Shown here one piece after another: positions 24,365-31,964 of a DNA stretch of 38,026 nt. A program made the position numbers and the translations under genes. The stretch is taken from NCBI GenBank assembly GCA_022568195.1, contig JADFFS010000016.1, positions 1 through 38,026 on the forward strand, read 5' to 3'. Each line of letters starts with the position of its first letter. Position 1 is the first letter of the stretch. Source of the stretch: Chloroflexota bacterium. GTDB lineage: Bacteria > Chloroflexota > Dehalococcoidia > Lucifugimonadales > UBA3495. The notes below the pieces were generated by a model. It was not told where the DNA came from. It saw only the letters and a program-made list of their open reading frames with translations, and searched no databases.

Positions 24365-24859
24365 ATGCAGATTCCAGGTGAAAAAAGGAGCCAGGAGCCC
24401 GACGAGTGCGGCAACCGTGCCGGCATCTTCGCCGAGGCTGTCCGTGACGGCCAGATGGACCTGGCATGGTCCATGCTGTCCAAAGAGACCCGGGGAATGA
24501 GGGTGGGGGTGTGGGCCACCCGAAACAACATCGACATGCAGGATGCCTACCGTGCCGCCTACAACCCGGATCACCCTCAGCGGGCCTCGATGCTGGAAGA
24601 CTTCCGCACCACCGTCCTTAGACTCTGGCCCCTGGAAGACCTGACCGGCTTGAGCGTTGCCCCCACCAACTACCTGGACGACGGCCATGCATTCGCGTTT
24701 CTTCCCTTCGGTAACACCGGCCCCGATGCAATCGGGGCCAGCAGAGTCGCGGAGCGGCGGCTGATGCCAGGATTGATCCTGCCCATGCTGCTGGAAGACG
24801 GGCAGTGGCAGATAGACCTGCCGGGATGGCGTTTTTTGGAAGTGGAAAACAAGGAGTAA
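24365..24859 (+). CDS. Uncharacterised protein, possibly NTF2-like
   Basis: 164 residues. The sequence (FAEAVRDGQMDLAWSMLSKETRG ... TNYLDDGHAFAFLPFG ... LLEDGQWQIDLPGWRFL) has the shape of NTF2-like/DUF4878-type modules: helices carrying an AWxxLSKET pattern, then strands ending WQIDLP. There is no signal peptide. It lies 33 bp after the GGT gene and six bases before the HNH gene, so probably in the same transcript. A 9-bp palindrome sits within its codons. The function is unknown. Confidence 0.55.
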   Translation: MQIPGEKRSQEPDECGNRAGIFAEAVRDGQMDLAWSMLSKETRGMRVGVWATRNNIDMQDAYRAAYNPDHPQRASMLEDFRTTVLRLWPLEDLTGLSVAPTNYLDDGHAFAFLPFGNTGPDAIGASRVAERRLMPGLILPMLLEDGQWQIDLPGWRFLEVENKE

Positions 24860-24864
24860 GTCCT

Positions 24865-25200
24865 TTGGCTAGAACGGCTTCGGACCAACTCTCGACGCGG
24901 GCAACCCCTATCGTTAAAGATGATACGCGTTGCGAGCTCTGCCGCCGCGAAGCCGAGCGGTACACCGTCCACCACTTGGTGCCCCGGTCCCGGGGCGGCA
25001 AGTTGGGTCCGACTACCCGGTTGTGCTCCACCTGCCACAGACAGCTTCACGCCTTGTTTTCCGAGGCGACGCTGGCCCGAGAGCTGCATTCCCTGGATCT
25101 GATCAGAGCCAATCCGGAGGTGGCCAGGTTTTTGAAATGGGCCCGCCGGCAGAAGGGCGACACCGGCTTCCGGGTACGGCGGGCTAATAACCGGCGCTGA
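24865..25200 (+). CDS. HNH-domain protein
   Basis: 111 residues from TTG 24865, preceded by AAGGAG eight bases upstream (the track's 24805 start overlaps the previous gene and lacks one). The zinc-bound HNH pattern is CELCRREAERYTVHHLVPRS, then RLCSTCHRQLHALF: two CxxC pairs flank the HH, with His in CHRQLH. The usual middle Asn is Thr or Arg here, as in several HNH subfamilies. Members nick or cut DNA in many settings, including restriction and repair, and some have unknown jobs. No methyltransferase or other partner is nearby. The start is well supported; the role is open. Confidence 0.75.
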   Translation: MARTASDQLSTRATPIVKDDTRCELCRREAERYTVHHLVPRSRGGKLGPTTRLCSTCHRQLHALFSEATLARELHSLDLIRANPEVARFLKWARRQKGDTGFRVRRANNRR

Positions 25201-25334
25201 CACTACCGGCCGAGGGAGGCGCCATGGGGGAAACTCGATGTCGTGGACATTCAATTCCTCGGCTGTGATAAGATTTGCACGTATCGATTCAGCGTGCTAA
25301 CTGACGGGGAAGCCACTGATAGAGGGCAAGCAGA

Positions 25335-25994
25335 GTGGAAACCACCAGAGTCCTCATAGTAGAAGACGAAGCCCTTTTTAGAGAGATGCTGTCTCGTACC
25401 CTAGCCGCCGAGCCGGGGCTGGAAGTGGTCGGCGTGGCGACGGAGGGCAAAGAGGCGGTTCGCCTTGCGGCGGAGTTGATTCCCGATGCTGTAATCATGG
25501 ACATCGCGCTGCCCGGCGGGATGGACGGCATCGACGCGGCGCTGCAAATCAAAGCGCAGCGAAAGGAAACAGGGATCGTAATCCTCTCGGTCCACAAGGA
25601 CCGGCGCTATGTGTCCAGCCTGCCTCTCAGCGAGAGCCCAGGATGGGCCTACCTACTAAAACAAACGGTGCCGGACCTGAGTTCTGTAATGCGCGCGATA
25701 CAAGGTAGCGTGGACGGTCTCGTGGTATTGGACCCGGCGGTGGTGGAGACCTTGCAGCCTAGGCGCGGCTCTGCCGCGGCCCGGCTGACCCCGCGGCACC
25801 GCCAGGTGCTGGAGTTGATTGCCCAGGGGTACAACAATACTGCCATCGCCCAGAAGCTAAGCCTTACGGAAAAGTCCGTGGAGACCTACATCAACTCCAT
25901 TTACCAGGTATTGCAAATCCCCGGCGAGGAGGGAGTTCACGCCAGGGTCAAGGCCACCCTGGTCTATCTGGAAGACTCCCTGGGCAATGCGTGA
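25335..25994 (+). CDS. NarL/FixJ-type response regulator
   Basis: 219 residues. GTG start at 25335. The receiver domain has acidic residues in VLIVEDEALF, the phosphoacceptor Asp56 in DAVIMDIALP, and Lys in YLLKQT. A LuxR-type helix-turn-helix spans about 150-200 (LTPRHRQVLELIAQGYNNTA ... KSVETYINSIYQVL). It would dimerise and bind DNA when phosphorylated. The NarL-type kinase at 26417-27361 on the opposite strand and the lone receiver between them are natural partners. Confidence 0.93.
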   Translation: METTRVLIVEDEALFREMLSRTLAAEPGLEVVGVATEGKEAVRLAAELIPDAVIMDIALPGGMDGIDAALQIKAQRKETGIVILSVHKDRRYVSSLPLSESPGWAYLLKQTVPDLSSVMRAIQGSVDGLVVLDPAVVETLQPRRGSAAARLTPRHRQVLELIAQGYNNTAIAQKLSLTEKSVETYINSIYQVLQIPGEEGVHARVKATLVYLEDSLGNA

Positions 25995-26082
25995 ACCCTG
26001 GAAAAGGTCATTGAGCCAGCCGATTTCAGGAGTCTGGCCCGGCGGCTCGCTCAACGAGTAGGAAATTTTTGTAGAGGGCCCG

Positions 26083-26484
26083 ATCTCTCAGATACAGAGA
26101 AAAACCGCTGGTTACCGGGTAATACTCGCGGACGATGAGCCACCCTTCCGCCTCTGGCTGCGTTCGCTACTGGATGGCAGCAGCGAGTTCAAGGTGGTGG
26201 GAGAGGCCAACTCCGGGGAAGAAGCCCTGGCACTGGCGTCGAGCTTGTTGCCCGACCTGGTAATTACCGACGTGGACATGCCCGGCGGTGACGGCTTTGA
26301 GCTGGCCCGATTGTTGCGGGACCAGTTGCCGGAGGTCAAGGTGATAATGGTTAGCGGCCACACGGGGCGGGCATTCCAGAGGCTTGCCCGGCGCGAGGGA
26401 GTTGTTGCCTTGATACCTAAGGTGAAACTGTCTGTGGATGCTCTGGCGCAGGCGTTGCAACGGGCGTTGCCAGAGGAAGCCTAG
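26083..26484 (+). CDS. Stand-alone receiver domain response regulator with non-AUG start
   Basis: The track begins at an internal GTG (26194), but the frame continues upstream through YRVILADDEPPFRLWLRSLL, needed for the acidic pocket. The preceding stop is TAG 26059. There is no ATG, GTG or TTG in frame between them. ATC 26083, four bases after GAGGG, is the most plausible start (ATT 26065 or ATA 26092 are alternatives). With this start it has 133 residues, phosphoacceptor Asp63 in VITDVDMPGG, Thr/Ser in MVSGHTG and Lys in ALIPKV. No output domain follows. Its 3' end overlaps the convergent kinase gene by 68 bp. Confidence 0.8.
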   Translation: MSQIQRKTAGYRVILADDEPPFRLWLRSLLDGSSEFKVVGEANSGEEALALASSLLPDLVITDVDMPGGDGFELARLLRDQLPEVKVIMVSGHTGRAFQRLARREGVVALIPKVKLSVDALAQALQRALPEEA

Positions 26485-27361
26485 CGCTTACCTCGGTGCC
26501 CTGGTCTTTGGCCCGAAGAATGGCGCACTCCCCACCCATTGCCTCAGCATAGTCCCGCATCCCAACTATTCCCAGTCCTGCTGCTACTTTCTCCGGGTCG
26601 AACCCTTGGCCGTTGTCTTTTATTGATATCCGGATCCACTCAGGTGACGGCATATCCAACTTTACGGTCACCTTGCTGGCCTTAGCGTGTTTGACCACGT
26701 TGGTCAACGCCTCTTCGGCGATGCGGTAGGCCGCCAGCTTCGTTTCATCGGAGATTAGGTGCCGGTCGGAACGCTCGCGGCGCATTAGTTCTTGGTCCAG
26801 CTGCAGGTCGATCTCCATGAAGCCTTCGAACTGGTCGCCCAGAGACTGTAAGGCGGGTACAAACCCGCTGTGTAGGATATAGGGGTAAAGCTGATGGCTG
26901 ATGGACCGGATTTCCCCATCCAGCAACTCCTCGAACTTCTGGTGCAAATCTCGCAGTTCGGCCGCCAATCCCTCCGGAGCAGCGGCTTTCTCCAGTTCCT
27001 TTAGCCTCAGGGTCAGGAAAATGAGGCGGTTTTGCACCGAACCGTGAAGTTGCTGGGCGATTTTCCGCCTTAGGGTTTCCTCCGCCGTTATGATGCGTTG
27101 CCGGGAAAGGCGTACCTCGTCGGCACGGGCCAGGGCTGCGGCTTGCTCGGCCAGCTCCTTTTCAGCCTGCTGGCGCCGTTCGATTTCCAACGACAAGTCA
27201 GTGACCCGCGCATCCAATTCTGTGTTGACCGATAGGAGCTGGCTACGCTGTCTGGTGATGGTCCTCCAGGCCGCCCAAACCGATATAACCACGGCGATGG
27301 TCACCATTAGAGTAAAGCTGCCGATCCAAAGCTGAATTAACTGGTTTTCTATAGAGAACAT
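26417..27361 (-). CDS. NarL-type sensor histidine kinase (HisKA_3)
   Basis: 314 residues from ATG 27361 (MFSIENQ), chosen because the track's N-terminal extension is basic and lacks family features. One membrane helix (LWIGSFTLMVTIAVVISVWA, about 11-30) precedes a long coiled coil (33-100). The dimerisation/phosphorylation helix has His106 in KIAQQLHGSVQNRL. The HATPase has the N box EEALTNVVKHAKAS, then DNGQGFD and GLGIVGMRDYAEAMGG. A short Pro/Ala tail follows. It likely phosphorylates the two regulators beside it. There is no periplasmic sensing domain, so its signal is probably membrane or cytosolic. Confidence 0.92.
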   Translation of the reverse strand: MFSIENQLIQLWIGSFTLMVTIAVVISVWAAWRTITRQRSQLLSVNTELDARVTDLSLEIERRQQAEKELAEQAAALARADEVRLSRQRIITAEETLRRKIAQQLHGSVQNRLIFLTLRLKELEKAAAPEGLAAELRDLHQKFEELLDGEIRSISHQLYPYILHSGFVPALQSLGDQFEGFMEIDLQLDQELMRRERSDRHLISDETKLAAYRIAEEALTNVVKHAKASKVTVKLDMPSPEWIRISIKDNGQGFDPEKVAAGLGIVGMRDYAEAMGGECAILRAKDQGTEVSARLPLATPVATPAPEHPQTVSP

Positions 27362-27532
27362 GGTTTGTCGACCTGGAGGCTTGCGTCTCTCGAAAGGTGA
27401 TGGCCGGTTCACACCGGCTACTCTTGACCGTACAATCGGCCGGTTGGATATGTCAAGGTTGCCAGCATGCAACCTGCTTCGTCATAATCCCGCGGCCTGC
27501 CACGCAATCGGCCCGCACCGGCCACGCCAAAC

Positions 27533-27561
27533 TTGTGCGGAGAAGGTACAGATAATATACT
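27533..27561 (+). promoter_or_regulatory. Promoter for the LON-domain gene, giving a leaderless mRNA
   Basis: TTGTGC (27533-27538), a 17-bp spacer, then TATACT (27556-27561). Transcription should begin at about 27568, two to three bases before ATG 27571, and no ribosome-binding site precedes the ATG. Both facts suggest leaderless translation. Confidence 0.55.
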
Positions 27562-27570
27562 CCGTATGTT

Positions 27571-28254
27571 ATGGCCCAGCCTCAAGAAACCCCAGGCCAA
27601 GACTCCATTCAGCTATCGCTGTTCCCGCTGAACCTCGTGCTATTTCCGGGCATGGCGTTGCCCCTGCACATCTTCGAAGAAAGATACAAGGCGATGATAG
27701 GGGATTGCCTGGAGCGGGAAGAGCCCTTCGGCGTAGTGCTGATTAAAGAAGGGCAGGAAGCCGGGGAACCGGCCGAGCCCTTCCGCATCGGCACCACGGC
27801 ACGCATCATCCAGGCGGAGAGGCTCGAAGAAGGCCGGATGAATATCCTGACCCGGGGCGAACACCGATTCGAGCTAGTGGAGATTACCCAGCAGTTACCC
27901 CATCTGGCGGGCCGGGTGAAGATACTAAATGAGGACCCCGGCGACGAGCGGTCGGTCGCCACCGCCGAGATCGCTGAAGGCTATTCCTCGTTTTTGCGCA
28001 ACCTAACTGCGCTGGCCGGTGGTTGGACCGCCCAGGCTCAAGTCCCGGACGACCCGGTGCAGTTGTCTTTCGCTGTGGCGGCCTCTCTGGCCACCAGCAT
28101 AGATATTCCCATACAGGTCCGGCAGCATCTGCTAGAAGTAGCCACGGCTAAGGAACGCTTGGACTTGCTGCTGGAGCCGCTCAGCCGGGGAAACGAGGTG
28201 TTGGTGGCGGAAGTCGAGAAGCGCAACCCCTTCCGCGGTCCTCGTCTCAATTAG
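27571..28254 (+). CDS. LON substrate-binding-domain protein
   Basis: 227 residues matching the LON N-terminal domain alone (PF02190 type), without ATPase or protease. Motifs are LSLFPLNLVLFPGMALPLHIFEERYKAMI near the start, FGVVLIKEG, and the glycine turn IGTTARIIQAERLEEGRMNI. It ends with a helical bundle (LLEVATAKERLDLLLEPLSRG) and RNPFRG. Such proteins are found across bacteria; their role is not settled but they may bind peptides. Start ATG 27571 is probably leaderless. It is divergent from the kinase gene. Confidence 0.9.
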   Translation: MAQPQETPGQDSIQLSLFPLNLVLFPGMALPLHIFEERYKAMIGDCLEREEPFGVVLIKEGQEAGEPAEPFRIGTTARIIQAERLEEGRMNILTRGEHRFELVEITQQLPHLAGRVKILNEDPGDERSVATAEIAEGYSSFLRNLTALAGGWTAQAQVPDDPVQLSFAVAASLATSIDIPIQVRQHLLEVATAKERLDLLLEPLSRGNEVLVAEVEKRNPFRGPRLN

Positions 28255-28294
28255 CCATGTGCTGAGTTTCTGGCTACGTGGTTCGGCGGGCCTG

Positions 28295-28350
28295 CCCTGA
28301 GCCCTTCGGTCCGGCTCAGGGTAAACTCCACCGAAGGGTTGGACACGAAC
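28295..28350. repeat. Intergenic palindromic repeat related to the 19015-19082 element
   Basis: CCCTGAGCC - CTTCGGTCC - GGCTCAGGG is a 9-bp stem. Alternatively CCCTTCGGT (28302-28310) pairs with ACCGAAGGG, giving two exclusive folds. ACACGAACGGG follows, echoing the CGACAGGCTCAGGACGAACGG element elsewhere in the window. It sits between the convergent LON and cobalamin-protein genes, where it may act as a two-way terminator. Confidence 0.6.
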
Positions 28351-28420
28351 GGGTCACAAGCCGTGGGCGTAGGCATGAAGAAGGACCAGCGGTGGTCTCA
28401 CCGAAGGCTCTGAGGCAAGA

Positions 28421-29353
28421 TCAGGTGCTTACCAGCTGGCCGTGCAGCCTCAATGCGCCCCCTTCCGGTATGAGTCCGGAAAACGTTTCGGGATGAATCA
28501 TCTCCGCCATAATCTCTAAACCAGCCACCAACCGGGGTCCCGAACGGCTGGTGAAGGCGCTGGCGTCGATAACGTAGACCCGGTTGTTCTGCACTGCGGG
28601 AAGTCCGTCCCAGCCCTCCAGAGCCGACACCACTGGTACATCCTGTAGGCCGCGTTTCACGTCGAAGCCGCAAGGCATGAATACGATTACATCGGGCTGG
28701 CTGGCAATCACGTCGGACCACTCCATTCGGGAAGACCCCGATTCCTTGTCTCCGATGCAGTTGACTCCCCCAGCCAGTTCCACCATCTCGGGCACCCAGT
28801 GGCCGCCACACATCAAGGGATCGACCCATTCCAGGTGCAACACCCGGGGCCTGGTGGAGGTTTTGGCGGCCCGCTCCGTCACCGAATCGATGCGGGCTTG
28901 CATCCGCTCCGTTATCTCCTGGGCCCGCTCTTCGGTACCGGTGGCCCGGCCCACCCGGCGAATGTCCTCCAACACGTCACCCAGGTACTGGGGGTCCAAC
29001 GAAACGACTTCGGGCTTTTTATCCAGGTTTATGCTGGCCTCGGCTACCTGCCGAGTGGAGATGGCTCAAACCTCACAAATGGCCTGGGTTAGCAGCAGGT
29101 CCGGCTTCGCCGCCGCCAGCACCTCTTGGTCTATATCGTAGATCCCCAAGCCCTGTTTGAGCCGCTCACCGATGACCTGGCTGATCTCGCCGCTGGTCGG
29201 CTCCGTGCCATCGAAAACGCTGCGAACCACAATGGGCTTGTTCTTGGCGTCCGCCGGATAATCGCACTCGAAGGTCACGCCGTGTAGCTGGCCGTCCAAG
29301 CCCAGCTGGTAGACGATTTCCGTGGCGCTGGGCAGAAATGAGCAAATCCGCAT
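28421..29353 (-). CDS. BtuF-like cobalamin-binding-type selenoprotein (Sec96, motif C-x-x-U)
   Basis: The track gives two fragments (29066-29353 and 28421-28999) in one frame, separated by TGA 29068-29066. The reading is LLLTQAICEV-U-AISTRQVAEASINLDKKPEVV, then SLDPQYLGDVLEDI. Family members (ABC-transporter periplasmic-type binding domain, no signal peptide) usually read xxLCxVCAVS here, so the UGA takes the place of the second Cys of a CxxC pair. The full length of 310 residues is normal. Start ATG 29353 follows AGAGG. An AGGTA-loop hairpin begins 11 nt after the UGA. The lack of any signal peptide points to a cytosolic protein, possibly redox-active. It lies downstream of the antiporter gene, which ends 118 bp upstream. 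Confidence 0.85.
29039..29055 (-). promoter_or_regulatory. SECIS-like hairpin in the cobalamin-binding-type gene
   Basis: CTCGGC - AGGTA - GCCGAG is a perfect 6-bp stem with an AGGUA loop, beginning 11 nt after the UGA with the loop at nt 17-21. The AGGU loop start resembles the loop of the E. coli fdhF SECIS element, and the geometry matches the bacterial pattern. Confidence 0.78.
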
Positions 29354-29470
29354 GTGTTACCTCTCGTCCCTCTCGAATCAACCACCGGCTTGCCTAAACA
29401 CGTCCCATTCTAACATCCTCGAACCCCGGACCGGGCGTCTGCTTTACGGAGGCTACGGCTCCTGGTGAGA

Positions 29471-31468
29471 CTACTCGTCCGCCGGATCGACAACCGAGCC
29501 GGAATGGGCCTCGGGGTCCGGAGCCAGGTACGGCGGCGCCTCTTCGTCGTCATAGACATAGCTTGTATCGTCGGAGTAAAAGGGGTCCAGGTCGTGGAAG
29601 TGAAGAGGATCGTCGATACCGAGTAAGGTACGGCTGAAGGTCCTCTCCAGGACATGGTGTATTTGAAACGCTGCTCCGGCCAGCCCGGCAATCAGCCCAA
29701 CCATCATGGCGATGGGGATAGGCGCCGATAGGCTGCCCAGAGACAGTAAGTGGGAAATCAGAGGGATGCTCCAAATGGCCGGCAGGATTAGCAGCAAGAC
29801 CAGGATGCTGTCCCTCAGCAAAACCCTCAGGTTGCCGCCGATGGGCGCGTCGGCTTCCCGGATCAAGCCCGGTAACACGAAATCGGCGATGCCGTCGGTC
29901 AAGGTTCTCAACGACCTCCAGATCGCCCACGCCGGCGGCACGCACAGCGCTACCACCGCGCCACCGATAGCCAAACCAAGCAGGTCTTGCGCCAGGTGTA
30001 TCAGTTCGGACAATTGGGGAGTGAATCGCAGGACCCCGGTGCCCATGGCGATCAATACGATGATGATTCCCAGGTTGAGTAAGATAAGACGCCCGCTGTG
30101 TTGAATGCGTCTGGCCCTGGGGCTTCGGAACCGGAACGCGGAACGGAGAGCAGCCAGCGACAAAACCAGACTCTCTCCGTACTGTTGCAGCAGTCGCGGG
30201 GACCGGCGCTGTAGAAAATCGGCGGCGGCGTTGGCGGAGCGGAAGATAAACGGATAGGCCAGGGCGGTGATCGCGGTCGCCCCGACGATTACTGGATAGA
30301 AAAAGCTGCCTATCGAGCCGGAGTCCACACCCAACTTCACCATCGCCAAGGAAAATTCGCCCGTCTGGGGCATTCCCATGCCCACGGCCAAGGACGGCCT
30401 GCCACCATATCCCGCCAGCAAAGTCCCGATGGTCACCGCCGCGACCTTTCCCGCGATGAAGACCCCCGAGACGATCAAGGTGGGCACGATAAAGTGGGCG
30501 GCGAGAGAAATGTCCATCAGCATCCCGATGGACACGAAAAACAAAGCCGCGAACATGTCGCGAACCGGGCTCATGATCCGGTCCATCTGTTCGGAATGGT
30601 GCGAGTCGCCCAAAACCGCGCCTATGAGGAAGGCCCCAGCTGCCGCGGAAAGTCCCAATTGCTGAGCGGCCAAGGCTAGACCGAAGCATAGGGCCAGCCC
30701 AGTGATCAGCAGCGTCTCATCCGACCTGAATCGGTTGACAAAGTGGATCAAGCGAGGCGCGAACAAGGCCCCAAACACCAACGCCGCCACGCCGAAGATG
30801 GCCAGCTTGGCTACCAGAAGGCCGACATCGCCCGGGTTGGTGGTCTCAGTGGTGGCTACTCCAGCCAGCACCGTCAGCAGTATCACGGCGGCGAAGTCCT
30901 CCACCACCAGAATTCCAATCATCAGCCTCCCCCGGAGGTGGAGCAACTGTCCCGACTCCCGCAGCATGGTCATCAGGATGGCGGAACTGCTGATGGATAA
31001 CGCCGCCGCAAGAAAGACCGCCTCGGTGCCGGTCCAGCCCAGCAGGACGGCTATCTCGTATCCCAGGGCGAACATGATGGTGATTTCCACCGTGGCGATC
31101 AGGATCACCCTGGTGCCCACCGCCCGGATTCGCTGCCAGCCGAACTCCAAGCCAATCCCAAACAGGAGAAGTATCAACCCCAGGTCGGCCAGCAGCCGAA
31201 TGGTATCCAGGTTCTTTACCAGTGGAATCGGCAGGGTAAAGGGGCCGATGATAACGCCGGCCAGAAGGTAGCCCAAGACCGGTGGCAGCTTAAGCTGCCG
31301 GAACAGCACAAGGGCGGCGCCGGCCACGGCCATGATAATGGCAAAATCCCGCAGCAGCCCCGAGTCGCCGCCTTGCAGAGCCAGGGCGATTGTTGACAAA
31401 GAAAATTCGATGGCTGGAAATCCTCCCGCGTTAATTTCCACCAGGAATCCAATTATAAGGGCGCGCAC
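29471..31468 (-). CDS. CPA2-family monovalent cation/proton antiporter (Kef-type)
   Basis: 665 residues. About twelve membrane helices make the Na/H exchanger fold: VLGYLLAGVIIGPF, LADLGLILLLFGIGLEF, SSSAILMTMLRES, VEDFAAVILLTVLAG, AGAFLIGAVLGD, PVRDMFAALFFVSIGMLMD and GMGMPQTGEFSLAMVKLG are all characteristic of KefB/C/CPA2. After residue 400 come further helices, ending in an acidic cytosolic tail (FYSDDTSYVYDDEEAPPYL). There is no TrkA-N domain, unlike KefC. It moves K+ or Na+ against H+. Start is uncertain: GTG 31468 is the track's choice, but TATAAT overlaps codons 4-6, so a later start (GTG 31444) may be real. Confidence 0.9.
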   Translation of the reverse strand: MRALIIGFLVEINAGGFPAIEFSLSTIALALQGGDSGLLRDFAIIMAVAGAALVLFRQLKLPPVLGYLLAGVIIGPFTLPIPLVKNLDTIRLLADLGLILLLFGIGLEFGWQRIRAVGTRVILIATVEITIMFALGYEIAVLLGWTGTEAVFLAAALSISSSAILMTMLRESGQLLHLRGRLMIGILVVEDFAAVILLTVLAGVATTETTNPGDVGLLVAKLAIFGVAALVFGALFAPRLIHFVNRFRSDETLLITGLALCFGLALAAQQLGLSAAAGAFLIGAVLGDSHHSEQMDRIMSPVRDMFAALFFVSIGMLMDISLAAHFIVPTLIVSGVFIAGKVAAVTIGTLLAGYGGRPSLAVGMGMPQTGEFSLAMVKLGVDSGSIGSFFYPVIVGATAITALAYPFIFRSANAAADFLQRRSPRLLQQYGESLVLSLAALRSAFRFRSPRARRIQHSGRLILLNLGIIIVLIAMGTGVLRFTPQLSELIHLAQDLLGLAIGGAVVALCVPPAWAIWRSLRTLTDGIADFVLPGLIREADAPIGGNLRVLLRDSILVLLLILPAIWSIPLISHLLSLGSLSAPIPIAMMVGLIAGLAGAAFQIHHVLERTFSRTLLGIDDPLHFHDLDPFYSDDTSYVYDDEEAPPYLAPDPEAHSGSVVDPADE

Positions 31469-31964
31469 GGCGTAGTTCGCGCCGGTGTAGTTCCCGCCGC
31501 TGTTGCCTAGCCAACCCGATTGGCCCGACCGGTGTGGTCCTTAGGGGCCAAAGCGGCGCGAAGCAACAAGCCCCCAGTTCTCCAGGGGACACCTAAAGAG
31601 AGCGGGGTCTGGCGGAATCTGTAGAAAACGTCAGCGAGTCTAGCTAGCCATGCGCCGGTGGTACCCGGCCAAAAAGAAGCATTACATCAGACCGCCACAC
31701 TTGTCCCCACACATCCTGTAGGTCTATGTCCATGCTGTCCGCACAGGAACGGCCACCCAATTAATCGGCCAATGGCCGCGATGGGCCAACAACTAGCCTG
31801 CCTCCGCAACGACCCACAGACCCGGACCGCCTAATTCCTGGCAGCGGGGGGCCGGATGCTCCAGACACACCGAGATGCGCCGTGGGCCCAAGGCGGCTAA
31901 CTAGCCGGGCCGGTCTTGATTGCCGGTCGGCAAAACGGAGCGATGTAAAACCTATGCCCGTTGC
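31469..31964. other. About 500 bp without a recognised gene
   Basis: No frame here carries a recognised protein domain. The two longest frames are the shadow of the OsmC gene and a random frame with many stops. On the minus strand a 28-codon frame (MDIDLQDVWGQVWRSDV...) begins at about 31732 but has no ribosome-binding site. I looked for tRNA, RNase P, tmRNA and SRP signatures and saw none. Confidence 0.3.

Noticed and set aside
25992-25994. UGA at the end of the LuxR regulator as recoded
   Set aside because: The helix-turn-helix domain is complete before it and the following codons are not family-like.
29550-30689. 379-aa minus-strand ORF
   Set aside because: Alternate frame of the antiporter; Arg/Pro/Gly-rich and without membrane helices.
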